Notes under the pieces: model-generated
What the model was told of the DNA's origin: nothing
Databases searched by the model: none
Seen by the model: the letters and a program-made list of their open reading frames with translations, nothing else
NCBI GenBank assembly: GCA_003220495.1
Contig: QHSP01000017.1
Span: 149,711 to 213,710 of the forward strand
Source: Candidatus Rokuibacteriota bacterium
GTDB taxonomy: Bacteria > Methylomirabilota > Methylomirabilia > Rokubacteriales > CSP1-6
DNA: 64,000 nucleotides
Direction: 5' to 3'
Shown here: positions 26,093 to 34,531 of the stretch, one piece after another
How positions within the stretch are numbered: the stretch's first letter is position 1
Layout of the letters: every line of letters begins with the position of its first letter
Translations under genes and position numbers: made by a program

Positions 26093-27573
26093 AAGTCGAG
26101 ATCGTCACCAAGCGGCTCGAGGAGGTCCCGGCCGACGCGCTCGTCGTCGGTCTCTATGTCGGCGAAACGAAGCTGCCGGAGCGGCTGGCGCGCCTCGACC
26201 GCGCGGCGCAGGGGCAGCTCAAGCGCGTGCTCGACGCCGAGAAGTTCTCGGCGAAGGCGGGCCAGGTCACGCACGCGCACGCCGACGGCCGTCGCATCGT
26301 CGTCGCCGGGCTCGGCGCGCGGACCGAGACGACCTCCGAGGTCCTGCGCCGGGCGGCCGCGGCGGCGGTGCGCCGGGCCCGCGACCTCGGCGCGCGCACG
26401 GTGGCCGCGGAGGTGCTCGGCGACCGGCTGACCGCGCGGCAGCGGGCGCAGGCCGTCGTCGAGGGCGCCATCCTCGGCACCTACTACTTCGACCGCTACA
26501 AGGGCGAGAAGGCGGACAAGACCGTCAACGAGCTCCGCATCGCCGAGCCCGACGCGCGCCGCGCGCGCGAAGCCGGCGACGGCATGCGGCGCGGCGAGAG
26601 CTTCGCGCTGGCGACCTCGTTCGCGCGCGACCTGATCAACGCGCCCGCCAACGAGCTGTATCCGACCGATCTCGCGCGCGCCGCCACCGAGCTGGCGAAA
26701 GAGCCGCGCATCGAGGTCAAGGTGTTCGAGCGGGCCGACTGCAAGAAGATGGGCATGGGCGCATTCCTCGGCGTCGCCGCCGGGAGCGAGCAGCCCCCGA
26801 AATTCATTCACCTGACGTACAGCCCATCCGGCCGGCCCGCCGCGGGTCGCAAGCGCAAGAAGGTCGTCCTCATCGGCAAGGGCATCACGTTCGACTCCGG
26901 CGGGCTCGACCTCAAGCCGCCCGACGGCATGCTGCGCATGAAGTACGACATGGCCGGCGCGGCGGCGGTGCTGGGTATCATGCGCGCGCTGCCGGCGCTC
27001 AAGCCGGCGGCCGAGGTCCACGGCCTGATCGCGGCGACCGAGAACATGCCGTCGGGCTCGGCCATCCGCCCGGGGGACATTCTCCGCGCCATGAACGGCA
27101 CGACCATCGAGATCGGCAACACGGACGCCGAAGGGCGTCTGACCCTGGCCGATGGGCTGTGCTACGCCAACACGAACATCCAGGCCGATGAGATCATCGA
27201 CATGGCGACCCTGACCGGGGCCTGCGTCATCGCGCTCGGCCAGCTCTGCTCGGGGCTCATGACGAACAACCAGGCGCTGGCGAATCGCCTCATGAGGGCG
27301 GCCGAGGCCGCGGGCGAGCGCCTCTGGCAGCTCCCGCTGATCGACGAGTACCGCGACAACCTCAAGAGCGAGGTCGCGGACCTCAACAACGTCGGGCCGC
27401 GCGGCGGCGGGGCGATCACGGCCGGGCTGTTCCTGAAGGAGTTCGCGGGCAAGACGCCGTGGGCGCACCTGGACATCGCGGGCCCGGCGTTCACCGAGAA
27501 GGATCTGCCGCTGGCCCCGAAGGGCGCCACCGGATTCGCGGTGCGCACGGTCCTGACGTACCTGGGCGACTAG
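26089..27573 (+). CDS. pepA: Leucyl aminopeptidase (M17)
   Basis: 494-residue cytosolic dizinc aminopeptidase. The M17 signature NTDAEGRLTLAD begins at about residue 344. Metal and catalytic segments GKGITFDSGGLDLKP, KYDMAGAAAVLG and EDMPS-like ENMPSGSAIRPGD precede it. The N-terminal macro-like domain is shorter and more basic than usual. Start is GTG 26089, coupled to the Nudix gene. M17 enzymes can hydrolyse Cys-Gly and other dipeptides, supplying glycine for the glycine cleavage genes of this array. Confidence 0.93.
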   Translation: MKVEIVTKRLEEVPADALVVGLYVGETKLPERLARLDRAAQGQLKRVLDAEKFSAKAGQVTHAHADGRRIVVAGLGARTETTSEVLRRAAAAAVRRARDLGARTVAAEVLGDRLTARQRAQAVVEGAILGTYYFDRYKGEKADKTVNELRIAEPDARRAREAGDGMRRGESFALATSFARDLINAPANELYPTDLARAATELAKEPRIEVKVFERADCKKMGMGAFLGVAAGSEQPPKFIHLTYSPSGRPAAGRKRKKVVLIGKGITFDSGGLDLKPPDGMLRMKYDMAGAAAVLGIMRALPALKPAAEVHGLIAATENMPSGSAIRPGDILRAMNGTTIEIGNTDAEGRLTLADGLCYANTNIQADEIIDMATLTGACVIALGQLCSGLMTNNQALANRLMRAAEAAGERLWQLPLIDEYRDNLKSEVADLNNVGPRGGGAITAGLFLKEFAGKTPWAHLDIAGPAFTEKDLPLAPKGATGFAVRTVLTYLGD

Positions 27574-27575
27574 CG

Positions 27576-28451
27576 GTGGGCGGCGCGGTCGATCTGCACT
27601 CGCACACGACCGCGTCCGACGGCACCCTGACGCCGCGCGAGCTCGTACGGCTGGCGGCGCGCCACGGCGTGCGCGTCCTCGCCGTGACCGACCACGATTC
27701 CACCGGGGGCGTCCGGGAGGCGATGGACGAGGCGCGCAGCCTGGCGTCGCTCGAGATCGTCCCCGGCCTCGAGATCAACTGCGACGTGCCCGGCGCCGAG
27801 ATCCACGTGCTCGGCTATTGCCTCGACTGGGAGGCGCCATGGTTTCAGGAGTTCCTCGGCGCCCAGCGCGAGGAGCGACGGCAGCGCGTCTACCGGATGG
27901 CCTCGCGACTCGCGGAGCTCGGCGTGCCGATCGATCCCGATGAGGTCGTCGCCCTCGTGAAGGAGGGCTCCGCCGGCCGTCCGCACGTGGCGCAGGCGAT
28001 GGTCGCCCGCGGCCACGTGAAGTCGGTCCGCGAGGCGTTCGACCGCTACCTGTCGCTGAACGGTCCGGCGAACGTGCCGCGCCAGCGGCTCACGCCCGTC
28101 GAGGCCATCCGCATCATCCGCCGCGCGCGCGGCGTGCCGGTGCTCGCTCATCCCGGGCTCGCGAACCGCGACGAGCTGATTCCCGAGCTGGTCGAGGCCG
28201 GGCTCCTGGGCATCGAGGCGTTCTATCCCGAGCACTCGTCGGGGCAGATCACGGCGTATCGAGAGATGTGCTCGCGGCTCGACCTCGTCGCGACGGGCGG
28301 CTCCGACTTCCACGGCCCGCGTGTCGGAGGCGTCCGGCATCCCGGCGTCCAGCCGGTTCCGGAGAGCGCCTGGCAGGAATTGCAACGCCGACTCGCGTCG
28401 CTCGCCGAGGAGACCCCGAGCGCGTCGCCGGCCCCGCCTCCGATCGCATGA
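27576..28451 (+). CDS. PHP-domain phosphoesterase (3',5'-nucleoside bisphosphate phosphatase type)
   Basis: 291 residues from GTG 27576. The PHP metal site is complete: HSHTTASDG (H8, H10, D15), AVTDHDS, PGLEIN, a histidine in RPHVAQ, LAHPG and GSDFHG at the C-terminal side. The layout matches YciV/RNase AM (TrpH), which degrades pAp and trims RNA 5' ends with manganese. It is 2 bp after pepA and overlaps the ArsC-like gene by ATGA. Confidence 0.9.
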   Translation: MGGAVDLHSHTTASDGTLTPRELVRLAARHGVRVLAVTDHDSTGGVREAMDEARSLASLEIVPGLEINCDVPGAEIHVLGYCLDWEAPWFQEFLGAQREERRQRVYRMASRLAELGVPIDPDEVVALVKEGSAGRPHVAQAMVARGHVKSVREAFDRYLSLNGPANVPRQRLTPVEAIRIIRRARGVPVLAHPGLANRDELIPELVEAGLLGIEAFYPEHSSGQITAYREMCSRLDLVATGGSDFHGPRVGGVRHPGVQPVPESAWQELQRRLASLAEETPSASPAPPPIA

Positions 28452-28831
28452 CCGCGACTCAGGCGCAGATCTTCGGCTTCACCGACTGCCAGGACACGCG
28501 CAAGGCGCAGCGCTTTTTCAAGGAGCGGGGCATCGCCGTGCACTTCGTCGACCTGAAGGAACGCCCGGCGGCGCGCGGCGAGCTCAGACGATTCGCCGAG
28601 AAATTCGGCGCCGGGCCGCTGATCGATCGCGAGGGCGCCTGCTACAAGGCGCTCGGCTTGCGCGTGGCCGGCGACTCGCCCGAGCGCCTGCTCGAGCGCG
28701 CGCTGACCGAGCCGCGTCTGCTCCGCACCCCGCTCGTGCGGTGCGGGGGCCGCGTCGCGGTCGGTCACGCGCCGGAGGCGTGGCAAGAGTGGGTGGAAAC
28801 CGCCAAGCAGGGAGGGGGCAAGCCCGCATGA
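28448..28831 (+). CDS. ArsC/Spx-family thioredoxin-fold protein
   Basis: 127-residue ArsC/YffB/Spx-fold protein: IFGFTDCQDTRKAQRFFKER at the N-terminus, RPLLRTPLVR-like segment (LLRTPLVRCGG) and a C-terminal acidic helix. The active site has one cysteine in DCQDT, as in YffB-like proteins, so a thiol reductase or glutathione-dependent role is likelier than arsenate reduction. It overlaps its neighbours at both ends (ATGA). No ars genes are nearby. Confidence 0.82.
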   Translation: MTATQAQIFGFTDCQDTRKAQRFFKERGIAVHFVDLKERPAARGELRRFAEKFGAGPLIDREGACYKALGLRVAGDSPERLLERALTEPRLLRTPLVRCGGRVAVGHAPEAWQEWVETAKQGGGKPA

Positions 28832-29985
28832 CGCCGCGCCCGTTCGCGATCAAGGTGGCCGACGACGTCCTCGCCGACCTGCGCGCCCGGCTGGAGCGCG
28901 TGCGGTGGCCCGACGAGCCCCCGGACGCGGGCTGGCGCTACGGCACGAGCGTCGCGTACATGAAGGAGCTGGTCGAGTACTGGCGCGCACGCTACGACTG
29001 GCGCGCGCACGAGGCGCGGCTGAACACCCTCCGGCAGTTCACCGTCGAGCTCGATGGGATCGACGTCCACTTCATCCACGAGCCCGGCGTGGGCCCCAAG
29101 CCGATGCCGCTGCTGCTCTCGCACGGCTGGCCCGGATCGATCGTGGAGTTCGAGCGGATCCTGCCGATGCTGACCGATCCCGCGCGCTTCGGCGGCGACC
29201 CGGCGGACGCGTTCACCGTCGTCGCGCCGTCGCTGCCGGGTTACGGGTTTTCCTTCCGCCCCGATCAGGCGCGCTTCGGCGTGGAAGAGATCGCCGACGC
29301 GTTCGCGCGGCTCATGACCGACGTCCTCGGCTACCGCCGCTTCGCCGCGCAGGGCGGCGACTGGGGCGCCTTCGTCACGTCGCGGCTCGGCCTGCAGTAT
29401 CCCGAGCGTCTGGCGGGCATCCACCTGAACCTGCTCGCCGTGCGGCGCGACCCGGCGTTGCCCGACACGCCGACCGACGAGGAACAGACCTACATCAAGC
29501 AGCTCCAGCGCTGGCAGCGAGAGGAAACCGGCTACCAGTGGATCCAGGGCACCCGGCCACAGACGCTCGCCTACGGCCTCACCGACTCGCCGGTCGGCTT
29601 GGCGGCGTGGATCGTCGAGAAGTTCCGGACGTGGAGCGACTGCGGGGGCGACGTCGAGCGGCGCTTCTCGAAGGACACCCTGCTCACCAACGTGATGCTC
29701 TACTGGGTCACCGGTGCGATCAATTCCTCGTTCTGGCCGTACTACGCCCGCTTCCATCGCCCGTGGCCCATCCCGGACGGCAAGCGGATCACCGTGCCCA
29801 CGGCCTACGCCGCGTTTCCGCGCGAGATCCTGCTGCCGCCCCGGGCCTGGGCCGAGCGCAGCTACAACATCCAGCGCTGGACCGTCATGCCGGCCGGCGG
29901 CCACTTCGCCGCCCTCGAAGAGCCCGAAGCTCTGGCCGCCGACGTCCGCGCCTTCTTCCGCCCTCTCCGCCGGGAGACGAGCTAG
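28828..29985 (+). CDS. Epoxide hydrolase (microsomal type, EHN domain)
   Basis: 385-residue alpha/beta hydrolase preceded by the epoxide hydrolase N-terminal domain (residues about 1-110: FAIKVADDVLADLRARLERV, YMKELVEYWR, FTVELDGIDVHFIHE). The oxyanion motif is HGWPGSIVEFE, the nucleophile Asp178 lies in QGGDWGA, and the catalytic His is in MPAGGHFAALEEPE. Lid tyrosines are plausible in the GYQWIQGTRPQT region. It hydrolyses epoxides to diols; the physiological substrate is unknown. Last gene of the long plus-strand array; its TAG overlaps the stop of the convergent ACT gene in a CTAG. Confidence 0.92.
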   Translation: MTPRPFAIKVADDVLADLRARLERVRWPDEPPDAGWRYGTSVAYMKELVEYWRARYDWRAHEARLNTLRQFTVELDGIDVHFIHEPGVGPKPMPLLLSHGWPGSIVEFERILPMLTDPARFGGDPADAFTVVAPSLPGYGFSFRPDQARFGVEEIADAFARLMTDVLGYRRFAAQGGDWGAFVTSRLGLQYPERLAGIHLNLLAVRRDPALPDTPTDEEQTYIKQLQRWQREETGYQWIQGTRPQTLAYGLTDSPVGLAAWIVEKFRTWSDCGGDVERRFSKDTLLTNVMLYWVTGAINSSFWPYYARFHRPWPIPDGKRITVPTAYAAFPREILLPPRAWAERSYNIQRWTVMPAGGHFAALEEPEALAADVRAFFRPLRRETS

Positions 29986-30368
29986 CCGATCAGACGACGA
30001 GCCTTGGCGGCATTGCCGACGGTGATGACGACCGTGGCCCCGCCGCGTCCCGCGGTCGTCGCGTAGGCCGACTTGATGTTGACTCGCGCCTTCGCCAGCT
30101 TCTCGGTGATCCGCGCGAGCGCTCCGGGCTTGTTGCTGAGCCGCTTCGCGAACGCGACCTCCTCGACGAAGCGCACGCGCGCCTTGCGGAGCGCGCGCTT
30201 GGCGAGGGTCGGCTTGTTCACGACTATCCGGATCTTGCCGCGCCCGGCCGCTTCGGCCGCCGAGAGCGAGAGGATGTTCACCTTGGCGTCGGCCAGGGCG
30301 CGGCTGATACCGGCCAGAACGCCGGTTTTGGACCGGAGCGTCAGGACGAGCTGGGTTGTCTTGGGCAT
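29982..30368 (-). CDS. Tandem ACT-domain protein
   Basis: 128 residues made of two ACT-like domains: LVLTLRSKTGVLAGISRALA with AKVNILSLSA, and KRLSNKPGALARITEKLAKA with RVNIKSAYATT. There is no enzyme domain, so it is probably a small-molecule (amino acid) sensor or regulator. A GGAGAC-like site lies before the ATG. It is unusually rich in Ala, Lys and Arg for an ACT protein. It stands alone and converges with the epoxide hydrolase, sharing a CTAG at the stop codons. Confidence 0.8.
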   Translation of the reverse strand: MPKTTQLVLTLRSKTGVLAGISRALADAKVNILSLSAAEAAGRGKIRIVVNKPTLAKRALRKARVRFVEEVAFAKRLSNKPGALARITEKLAKARVNIKSAYATTAGRGGATVVITVGNAAKARRLIG

Positions 30369-30406
30369 CGTGCGTCTCCTTTTCCTACCTCAGTGAGCTG
30401 CACGTC

Positions 30407-31387
30407 TCAGCGCGTGTAAGCGGGAAATACGCGCTGCACGCACTCCGGGTCGTTGATCGCCAGCATCCCGCCGACGAGGCGGCGCGCGGCGCCGCGCACG
30501 ACCACGAACGTGATGCGCGCCGTCGCGACGACGTGACCGCCGGCGCGCGCGACGATTTCGGTCTCCTGGTAGCGCGGGTCCTCGTTGCGCGGGCGCACCG
30601 AGGCCCGGGCGGCGCTCACCGTGACGGGCGCATCGAACGGGGCGGGTTGGTGGAGGGCGACGCGGAGCTCCGTCGTCATTCCCGATTCGCCCGTGGCCAA
30701 CGCGCCGAGCCAGAACGCGGCCTCGTCGAGCAACGTCGTCAGCGCGGCAGGCGCGAGCGAGCCGTCGTCCCTCCGAAACGGCGCGCGCGGCTGCCACGTC
30801 CCACGAACCGTGTCGGCGTCGAACGCGAGGCGTGCGCGAAGCCCGACCGCGTTCTCGGTCCCGCACGCAAAGCACGCACGCGAGACCGGCAGTGGATACG
30901 CGCCTCGCGCGGCGTCGTCGTCGTCGGCCGGGCGGGGGCGGGGTGGCTCCGCGGGGACCACGCCAGCCACTTCGCTCGAGACCAGTGCCGTCACGTCTCG
31001 TCGGTTCGACCCTGACAACACGGGTCTTAGCGGAGCCACCCCACCCCCGCCCGGCCGACTTGGCGCGGCGGTGACCGCATCCGTTGCCTGCGGCGCGACG
31101 CGACCTTCGACGAGGACACTGCCTCCGGCCTCGGAGAGGACGAAGGTGTCGGCCGAGTTTTCGCGCGCGCGGAGCAAGGTCAGCGGGAGGGCGAGCGGGA
31201 CGCGGCGGCGGTAGAGGCCCGAGACCTCGCGTGGCGCGGTCACGCTCGAGAGCGCGTCGAACACGGCGAGCACCGAGCCGCCGTGCGCGGTGTCGGGGAG
31301 ACCCTGGAGAGCGGGGTCGAGGGTGAGGATCAGATCGCGGCCGCTAACCTCCAGAGCGTGACGAAGCACGGCATCAATAGTGGTCAT
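30407..31387 (-). CDS. Double-hotdog thioesterase-like protein with inserted palindrome
   Basis: 326 residues. The N-terminal part (1-105) and the C-terminal part (about 165-325) both look like PaaI-type hotdog domains: LPDTAHGGSVLAVFDAL and later CFACGTENAVGLRARLAFDA and TTLLDEAAFWLGA. In the second, substrate-type residues near LLDEAAFW are plausible. Residues 110-155 (RPGGGGVAPL ... PPRPRPADDDD) are low-complexity and encoded wholly by palindromic element C, so the linker is likely an insertion. It diverges from the MFS gene with only 14 bp between start codons. Confidence 0.78.
   Translation of the reverse strand: MTTIDAVLRHALEVSGRDLILTLDPALQGLPDTAHGGSVLAVFDALSSVTAPREVSGLYRRRVPLALPLTLLRARENSADTFVLSEAGGSVLVEGRVAPQATDAVTAAPSRPGGGGVAPLRPVLSGSNRRDVTALVSSEVAGVVPAEPPRPRPADDDDAARGAYPLPVSRACFACGTENAVGLRARLAFDADTVRGTWQPRAPFRRDDGSLAPAALTTLLDEAAFWLGALATGESGMTTELRVALHQPAPFDAPVTVSAARASVRPRNEDPRYQETEIVARAGGHVVATARITFVVVRGAARRLVGGMLAINDPECVQRVFPAYTR
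30924..31058. repeat. Long palindromic element, copy C (36-bp arms, 63-nt loop), within a coding region
   Basis: Arms 30924-30959 and 31023-31058 are reverse complements with four mismatches, around a 63-nt loop. The reverse complement of the loop shares GTCAGGGTCG with copy A, at a similar place. Total length 135 bp is a multiple of three, and both flanks keep the hotdog protein in frame (residues 110-155). Arms are GC-rich with GGTGGC near the loop, like GGTGGG in copies A and B. Relationship to A and B is probable but weaker than A to B. Confidence 0.75.
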
Positions 31388-31389
31388 GA

Positions 31390-31395
31390 GATAAT
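31390..31395 (+). promoter_or_regulatory. -10-like box for the MFS gene
   Basis: GATAAT lies 6 bp before the GTG at 31402, inside the 14-bp gap separating it from the divergent hotdog gene. There is no Shine-Dalgarno sequence, so a leaderless transcript is suggested. No convincing -35 is seen, and a promoter within the hotdog gene cannot be excluded. Confidence 0.4.
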
Positions 31396-31401
31396 TTTTG
31401 A

Positions 31402-32583
31402 GTGTCGCCGCCCATTTTAGCCGACAAGGCTTTTGTTCGGGCGACGATCACCAACTTCTTTTTCTTCTTCAGCCTCAACTGCTTCATCCTCCTGCCGCTC
31501 TACATCGAGGGCAGCGGCGGGACCGAAGTCGAGATCGGCCTGGTCATGGGTCTCTACAACGCGATCGGCATCCTCTGCCAGCCGCTCGTGGGCCCGCTGG
31601 TCGACGCGTTCGGACGGCGGCGCTTCATGCTCACCGGCGCGGGCCTCGTGATCGGCGCGGCGCTCCTGGCCACGACGATGCCGTCGATCCCGCTGCTCGC
31701 TCTCGTGCGCGGCCTGCAGGGGATCGGCTTCTCCGCCTTCTTCGTGGCGAACTACTCGTACGTGCTGGACCTGACTCCGCCCTCCCGTCGGGGCTGGGCG
31801 CTCGGCATCTACGGCGTCGCCGGGCTCGTGGCGACCGCCATCGCGCCGCTCGTGGGGGAAGCGGTGGTCCGCCGGATGGGATTTCGTCCGCTCTTCGTCC
31901 TGTCCGCGGCGATGGCGGTCGTCGCGGCGGGATACGTCTGGAGCCTGCCGCGCGGGCGGCCGGGCGCGCCGCTGCCGGTCGCGGGCTCCCTGTGGGAGCG
32001 CGGCGGGCTCGACGAGCTCCGCCATCGCCACATGGCGGTCACGCTCTTCTTCGGTCTCGGCGCCGGCACGATCTTCGTCTTCGTGCCGACCTTCGCCGAT
32101 AGCCTCGGGGTGGAGACCCTCGCGCTGTTCTACACGGCCTTCGCCGTCGCCGCGATCGGCGTGCGAGTCTTCGGCGGCCGCCTGATCGACACCCATGGGC
32201 GGCGGGCGGTGATCGTGCCGTCGATGTTCGTGCAGGCCGGCGCGACCGCGCTGCTCGCGCTGCTCGGCTTCGTGGTCACCCGTACGAGCCTCACGCCGGT
32301 GGTCCCGGTGCTGTTCGTGATCGGATTGATGTCGGGCAGCGCGCACGGCCTGCTCTATCCGGGACTGGCGGCGATGGTGACCGACCACGCGCCGGAGACA
32401 CGGCGCGGGGTCGTCGTCGCGATGTTCAGCGCGGTCTTCCTGGTCGGGCAGACGGCGGGCTCGTTCGCGTTCGGCTACATCACGCACGCCATCGGCTACC
32501 GATTCATGTGGATGATGCTCGCCTCGTTCATGCTGCTCGGCGCAGCGCTCAGCATGCGGCTGGTCGAGCGTCGCACCACCTGA
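31402..32583 (+). CDS. Major facilitator superfamily transporter
   Basis: 393-residue inner-membrane protein with about 12 hydrophobic segments. MFS loop signatures are visible as GPLVDAFGRRRFMLTG (loop 2-3) and GGRLIDTHGRRAVIVPS (loop 8-9), and LDLTPPSRRGWALG corresponds to motif B/C region. Probably a drug/proton antiporter-type exporter; the substrate is not predictable. The start is GTG 31402. A small DUF151 gene follows after 47 bp with its own possible promoter. Confidence 0.88.
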   Translation: MSPPILADKAFVRATITNFFFFFSLNCFILLPLYIEGSGGTEVEIGLVMGLYNAIGILCQPLVGPLVDAFGRRRFMLTGAGLVIGAALLATTMPSIPLLALVRGLQGIGFSAFFVANYSYVLDLTPPSRRGWALGIYGVAGLVATAIAPLVGEAVVRRMGFRPLFVLSAAMAVVAAGYVWSLPRGRPGAPLPVAGSLWERGGLDELRHRHMAVTLFFGLGAGTIFVFVPTFADSLGVETLALFYTAFAVAAIGVRVFGGRLIDTHGRRAVIVPSMFVQAGATALLALLGFVVTRTSLTPVVPVLFVIGLMSGSAHGLLYPGLAAMVTDHAPETRRGVVVAMFSAVFLVGQTAGSFAFGYITHAIGYRFMWMMLASFMLLGAALSMRLVERRTT

Positions 32584-32593
32584 CGGGCGGCGC

Positions 32594-32599
32594 TATACT
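32594..32599 (+). promoter_or_regulatory. Candidate -10 box (TATACT) for the DUF151 gene
   Basis: TATACT (5 of 6 matches to TATAAT) lies 31 bp before the ATG at 32631, leaving a short leader that includes AGGAG. The expected -35 region is poor. The preceding MFS stop is only a few bases upstream. Confidence 0.35.
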
Positions 32600-32630
32600 G
32601 GCTCTCACCGTTGCGGGAACAGGAGCCGGC

Positions 32631-33170
32631 ATGAATACGAGCGTCCGGATCGGCGTGATCGGCCTGTTGATCGTCGCAGTCCTCGGCGTGCCCGAGCGCG
32701 CCGACGTCGCCCCGGACCGGCAGGACGTGGTCCCGCCGAAGCCCACCGGCGCCCAGGAGGTCGACGTCGTCGCCGTCATGGTCGATCAGAATACCCAGCA
32801 GCCGACGGTCCTGCTGCAGGGCAAGCGCGACCGTCGCTCCGTCGCCCTCGCGATCGGATTGGCCGAAGCGACCGGGATCGCCGTCCCGCTCCAGGGCGTG
32901 ACGCCGCCGCGGCCGCTCACGCACGATCTGTTCCTGACACTCTTCGGCCGGCTCAAGGTGACGCTCACGCGCGTCGTCATCACCGATCTGCGCGACGACA
33001 TCTTCTACGCGATCGTCTATCTGAACGCGGGCGGGCCCGAGCTCCAGCTCGACGCGCGCCCGTCGGACGCGATCGCGCTGGCGATCCGCGCGAAGGTGCC
33101 GGTGCTGGTCGAGGAGCGTGTCTTCGACAAGGCCGGCGGCAACGCGCCGCCGCGGCGTCCGTCGATCTGA
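32631..33170 (+). CDS. DUF151/bifunctional nuclease-domain protein, exported
   Basis: 179 residues. A short hydrophobic signal-like N-terminus (VRIGVIGLLIVAVLGV) precedes a bifunctional nuclease (BFN/DUF151) domain with TVLLQGKRDRRSVALAIG, THDLFLTLFGRL and the family C-terminus DARPSDAIALAIRAKVPV. AGGAG is well placed before the ATG. Most DUF151 proteins are cytoplasmic, so the hydrophobic start is notable. It is 4 bp upstream of an AAA+ ATPase gene, suggesting a joint function. Confidence 0.85.
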   Translation: MNTSVRIGVIGLLIVAVLGVPERADVAPDRQDVVPPKPTGAQEVDVVAVMVDQNTQQPTVLLQGKRDRRSVALAIGLAEATGIAVPLQGVTPPRPLTHDLFLTLFGRLKVTLTRVVITDLRDDIFYAIVYLNAGGPELQLDARPSDAIALAIRAKVPVLVEERVFDKAGGNAPPRRPSI

Positions 33171-33174
33171 CGCC

Positions 33175-34116
33175 ATGGCCGACCCGGAGCGGACGGAGAA
33201 GGAGTGGGCGCTCCAGCGGCGTCTCGAAGACGTCTTCGTCAAGCTGGGTGAAAAGTACGGGGACCTGACCGGCCGGGTCGAGACGAAGATCAAGTCGACG
33301 ATCACCTTCGACGACGTCGGCGGGCTCCGCGAGGCCAAGACCATCCTCAAGGGATTCGCCCTCGCGCTCACCGAGCCCGACCTCTACCGGCAATGGGGCA
33401 TCGAGCCGCCGAAGGGCATGCTCCTCTACGGCCCGCCCGGCACCGGAAAATCCAAGCTCGCCCAGGCGCTCGCGACGACGTCGGGCGCGATCTTCTACCA
33501 CCTGAAGCTGATGAACCTCACCTCGAAGTTCGCCGCCAACACCGGCGATCTGATGCAGGAGATCTTGAAAATCGCGATGGGCGAGGGGCCGGCGGTGCTG
33601 TTCCTGGACGAGGCCGAGGCGCTCTCGCTCGACCACCTGCTGCCGCCGCCTCAGGCGCGGGAGGCGAGCGCTCGGCTGGTCGCGGCCCTCTGCGAGAAGC
33701 TCGACGGGATGAGCACGACCGAGCGCATCCTCGTGGTGGCGTCGACCACCCACACCGACGCGCTCGACCCCGCGCTGGTCGCGCCGGGGCGTCTCGACCA
33801 CCTCATCGAGATCCCGCTCCCGGATCCGGCGGCCCAGCGCGAGATCCTGGAGCTGATCCGTCTGCGGACGGAGAAAACGGCGGGGCGTCCTCTCTTCGAG
33901 AAGATCGACTACGACAAGATCCTGCCGGTCATGGGCGGCATGAGCGGCGCCGACCTCTCGGTGATCGTGCGGCGCGCGCTCGAGGTGAAGGTGCGCGCCG
34001 CGGCCGAGCGTCCGGGCGCCTCGCCCGTCTCCACCGAGGACTTGCTGGACGCGATCGACAGCTACAAGGGCGTGCGGGGGGTCGTGGAGAAGATCCGCTA
34101 CGGCCAGTATCTGTGA
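33175..34116 (+). CDS. Stand-alone AAA+ ATPase (proteasomal-ATPase/FtsH-like AAA module)
   Basis: 313 residues with a single AAA module. Walker A GPPGTGKS (86-93), Walker B VLFLDEAEAL (141-150), the loop VASTTHTD in sensor 1 (Thr where Asn is common), GRLDHLIEIPLP as the second-region motif and GMSGADLSVIVRRALE in the lid. The N-terminal 45 residues are short and charged (a possible coiled coil); no protease or membrane part is present, so it is neither FtsH nor a full PAN-like unfoldase. It overlaps ybgC by GTGA and follows the DUF151 gene. Confidence 0.85.
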   Translation: MADPERTEKEWALQRRLEDVFVKLGEKYGDLTGRVETKIKSTITFDDVGGLREAKTILKGFALALTEPDLYRQWGIEPPKGMLLYGPPGTGKSKLAQALATTSGAIFYHLKLMNLTSKFAANTGDLMQEILKIAMGEGPAVLFLDEAEALSLDHLLPPPQAREASARLVAALCEKLDGMSTTERILVVASTTHTDALDPALVAPGRLDHLIEIPLPDPAAQREILELIRLRTEKTAGRPLFEKIDYDKILPVMGGMSGADLSVIVRRALEVKVRAAAERPGASPVSTEDLLDAIDSYKGVRGVVEKIRYGQYL

Positions 34117-34517
34117 TCGCGTCCACGAAGATTCGCGTCCGCTACAAGGACACGGATTGCATGAAGGTCGTCTACTACGGCAACTACCTCACCTACTTCG
34201 AGGTGGGTCGCGTCGAGTTCCTCCGCCAGCAGGGGCTCGCGATGTCTCACGTCGATCGGCAGATCCACCTGCCGGTCGTGGAGGCGCTGGTCCGCTATCG
34301 CAAGCCGGCGCGGCTCGACGACCTGCTCGAGGTGCGGTGCTGGGTGAGCGAGCGCCGGCGGGCGAGCTTTCGCTTCGCGTACGAGATCCTCAACGAGGAG
34401 GGCGAGCCGGTCGCCACCGGGTCCACGCTCCACGCGTGCCTGGACCCGGCGACGAGCGAGATGGTCGCCGTGCCGTCCTGGCTCCTTGAGCGCATGCCGG
34501 TCGTGGAGTCGAAGTAA
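34113..34517 (+). CDS. YbgC/4-hydroxybenzoyl-CoA-type acyl-CoA thioesterase
   Basis: 134-residue hotdog thioesterase from GTG 34113. The signature VRYKDTDCMKVVYYGNYLTYFEVGR contains the catalytic aspartate region of 4HBT/YbgC enzymes (YxDTDxxGVVYxxxY). The remainder (RYRKPARLDDLLEVRCWV) fits as well. In many proteobacteria ybgC precedes tolQ, but here tol-pal is 13 kb away and this gene is coupled to the AAA ATPase. Confidence 0.9.
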   Translation: MIASTKIRVRYKDTDCMKVVYYGNYLTYFEVGRVEFLRQQGLAMSHVDRQIHLPVVEALVRYRKPARLDDLLEVRCWVSERRRASFRFAYEILNEEGEPVATGSTLHACLDPATSEMVAVPSWLLERMPVVESK

Positions 34518-34531
34518 GCGGCCGGCCGTTG

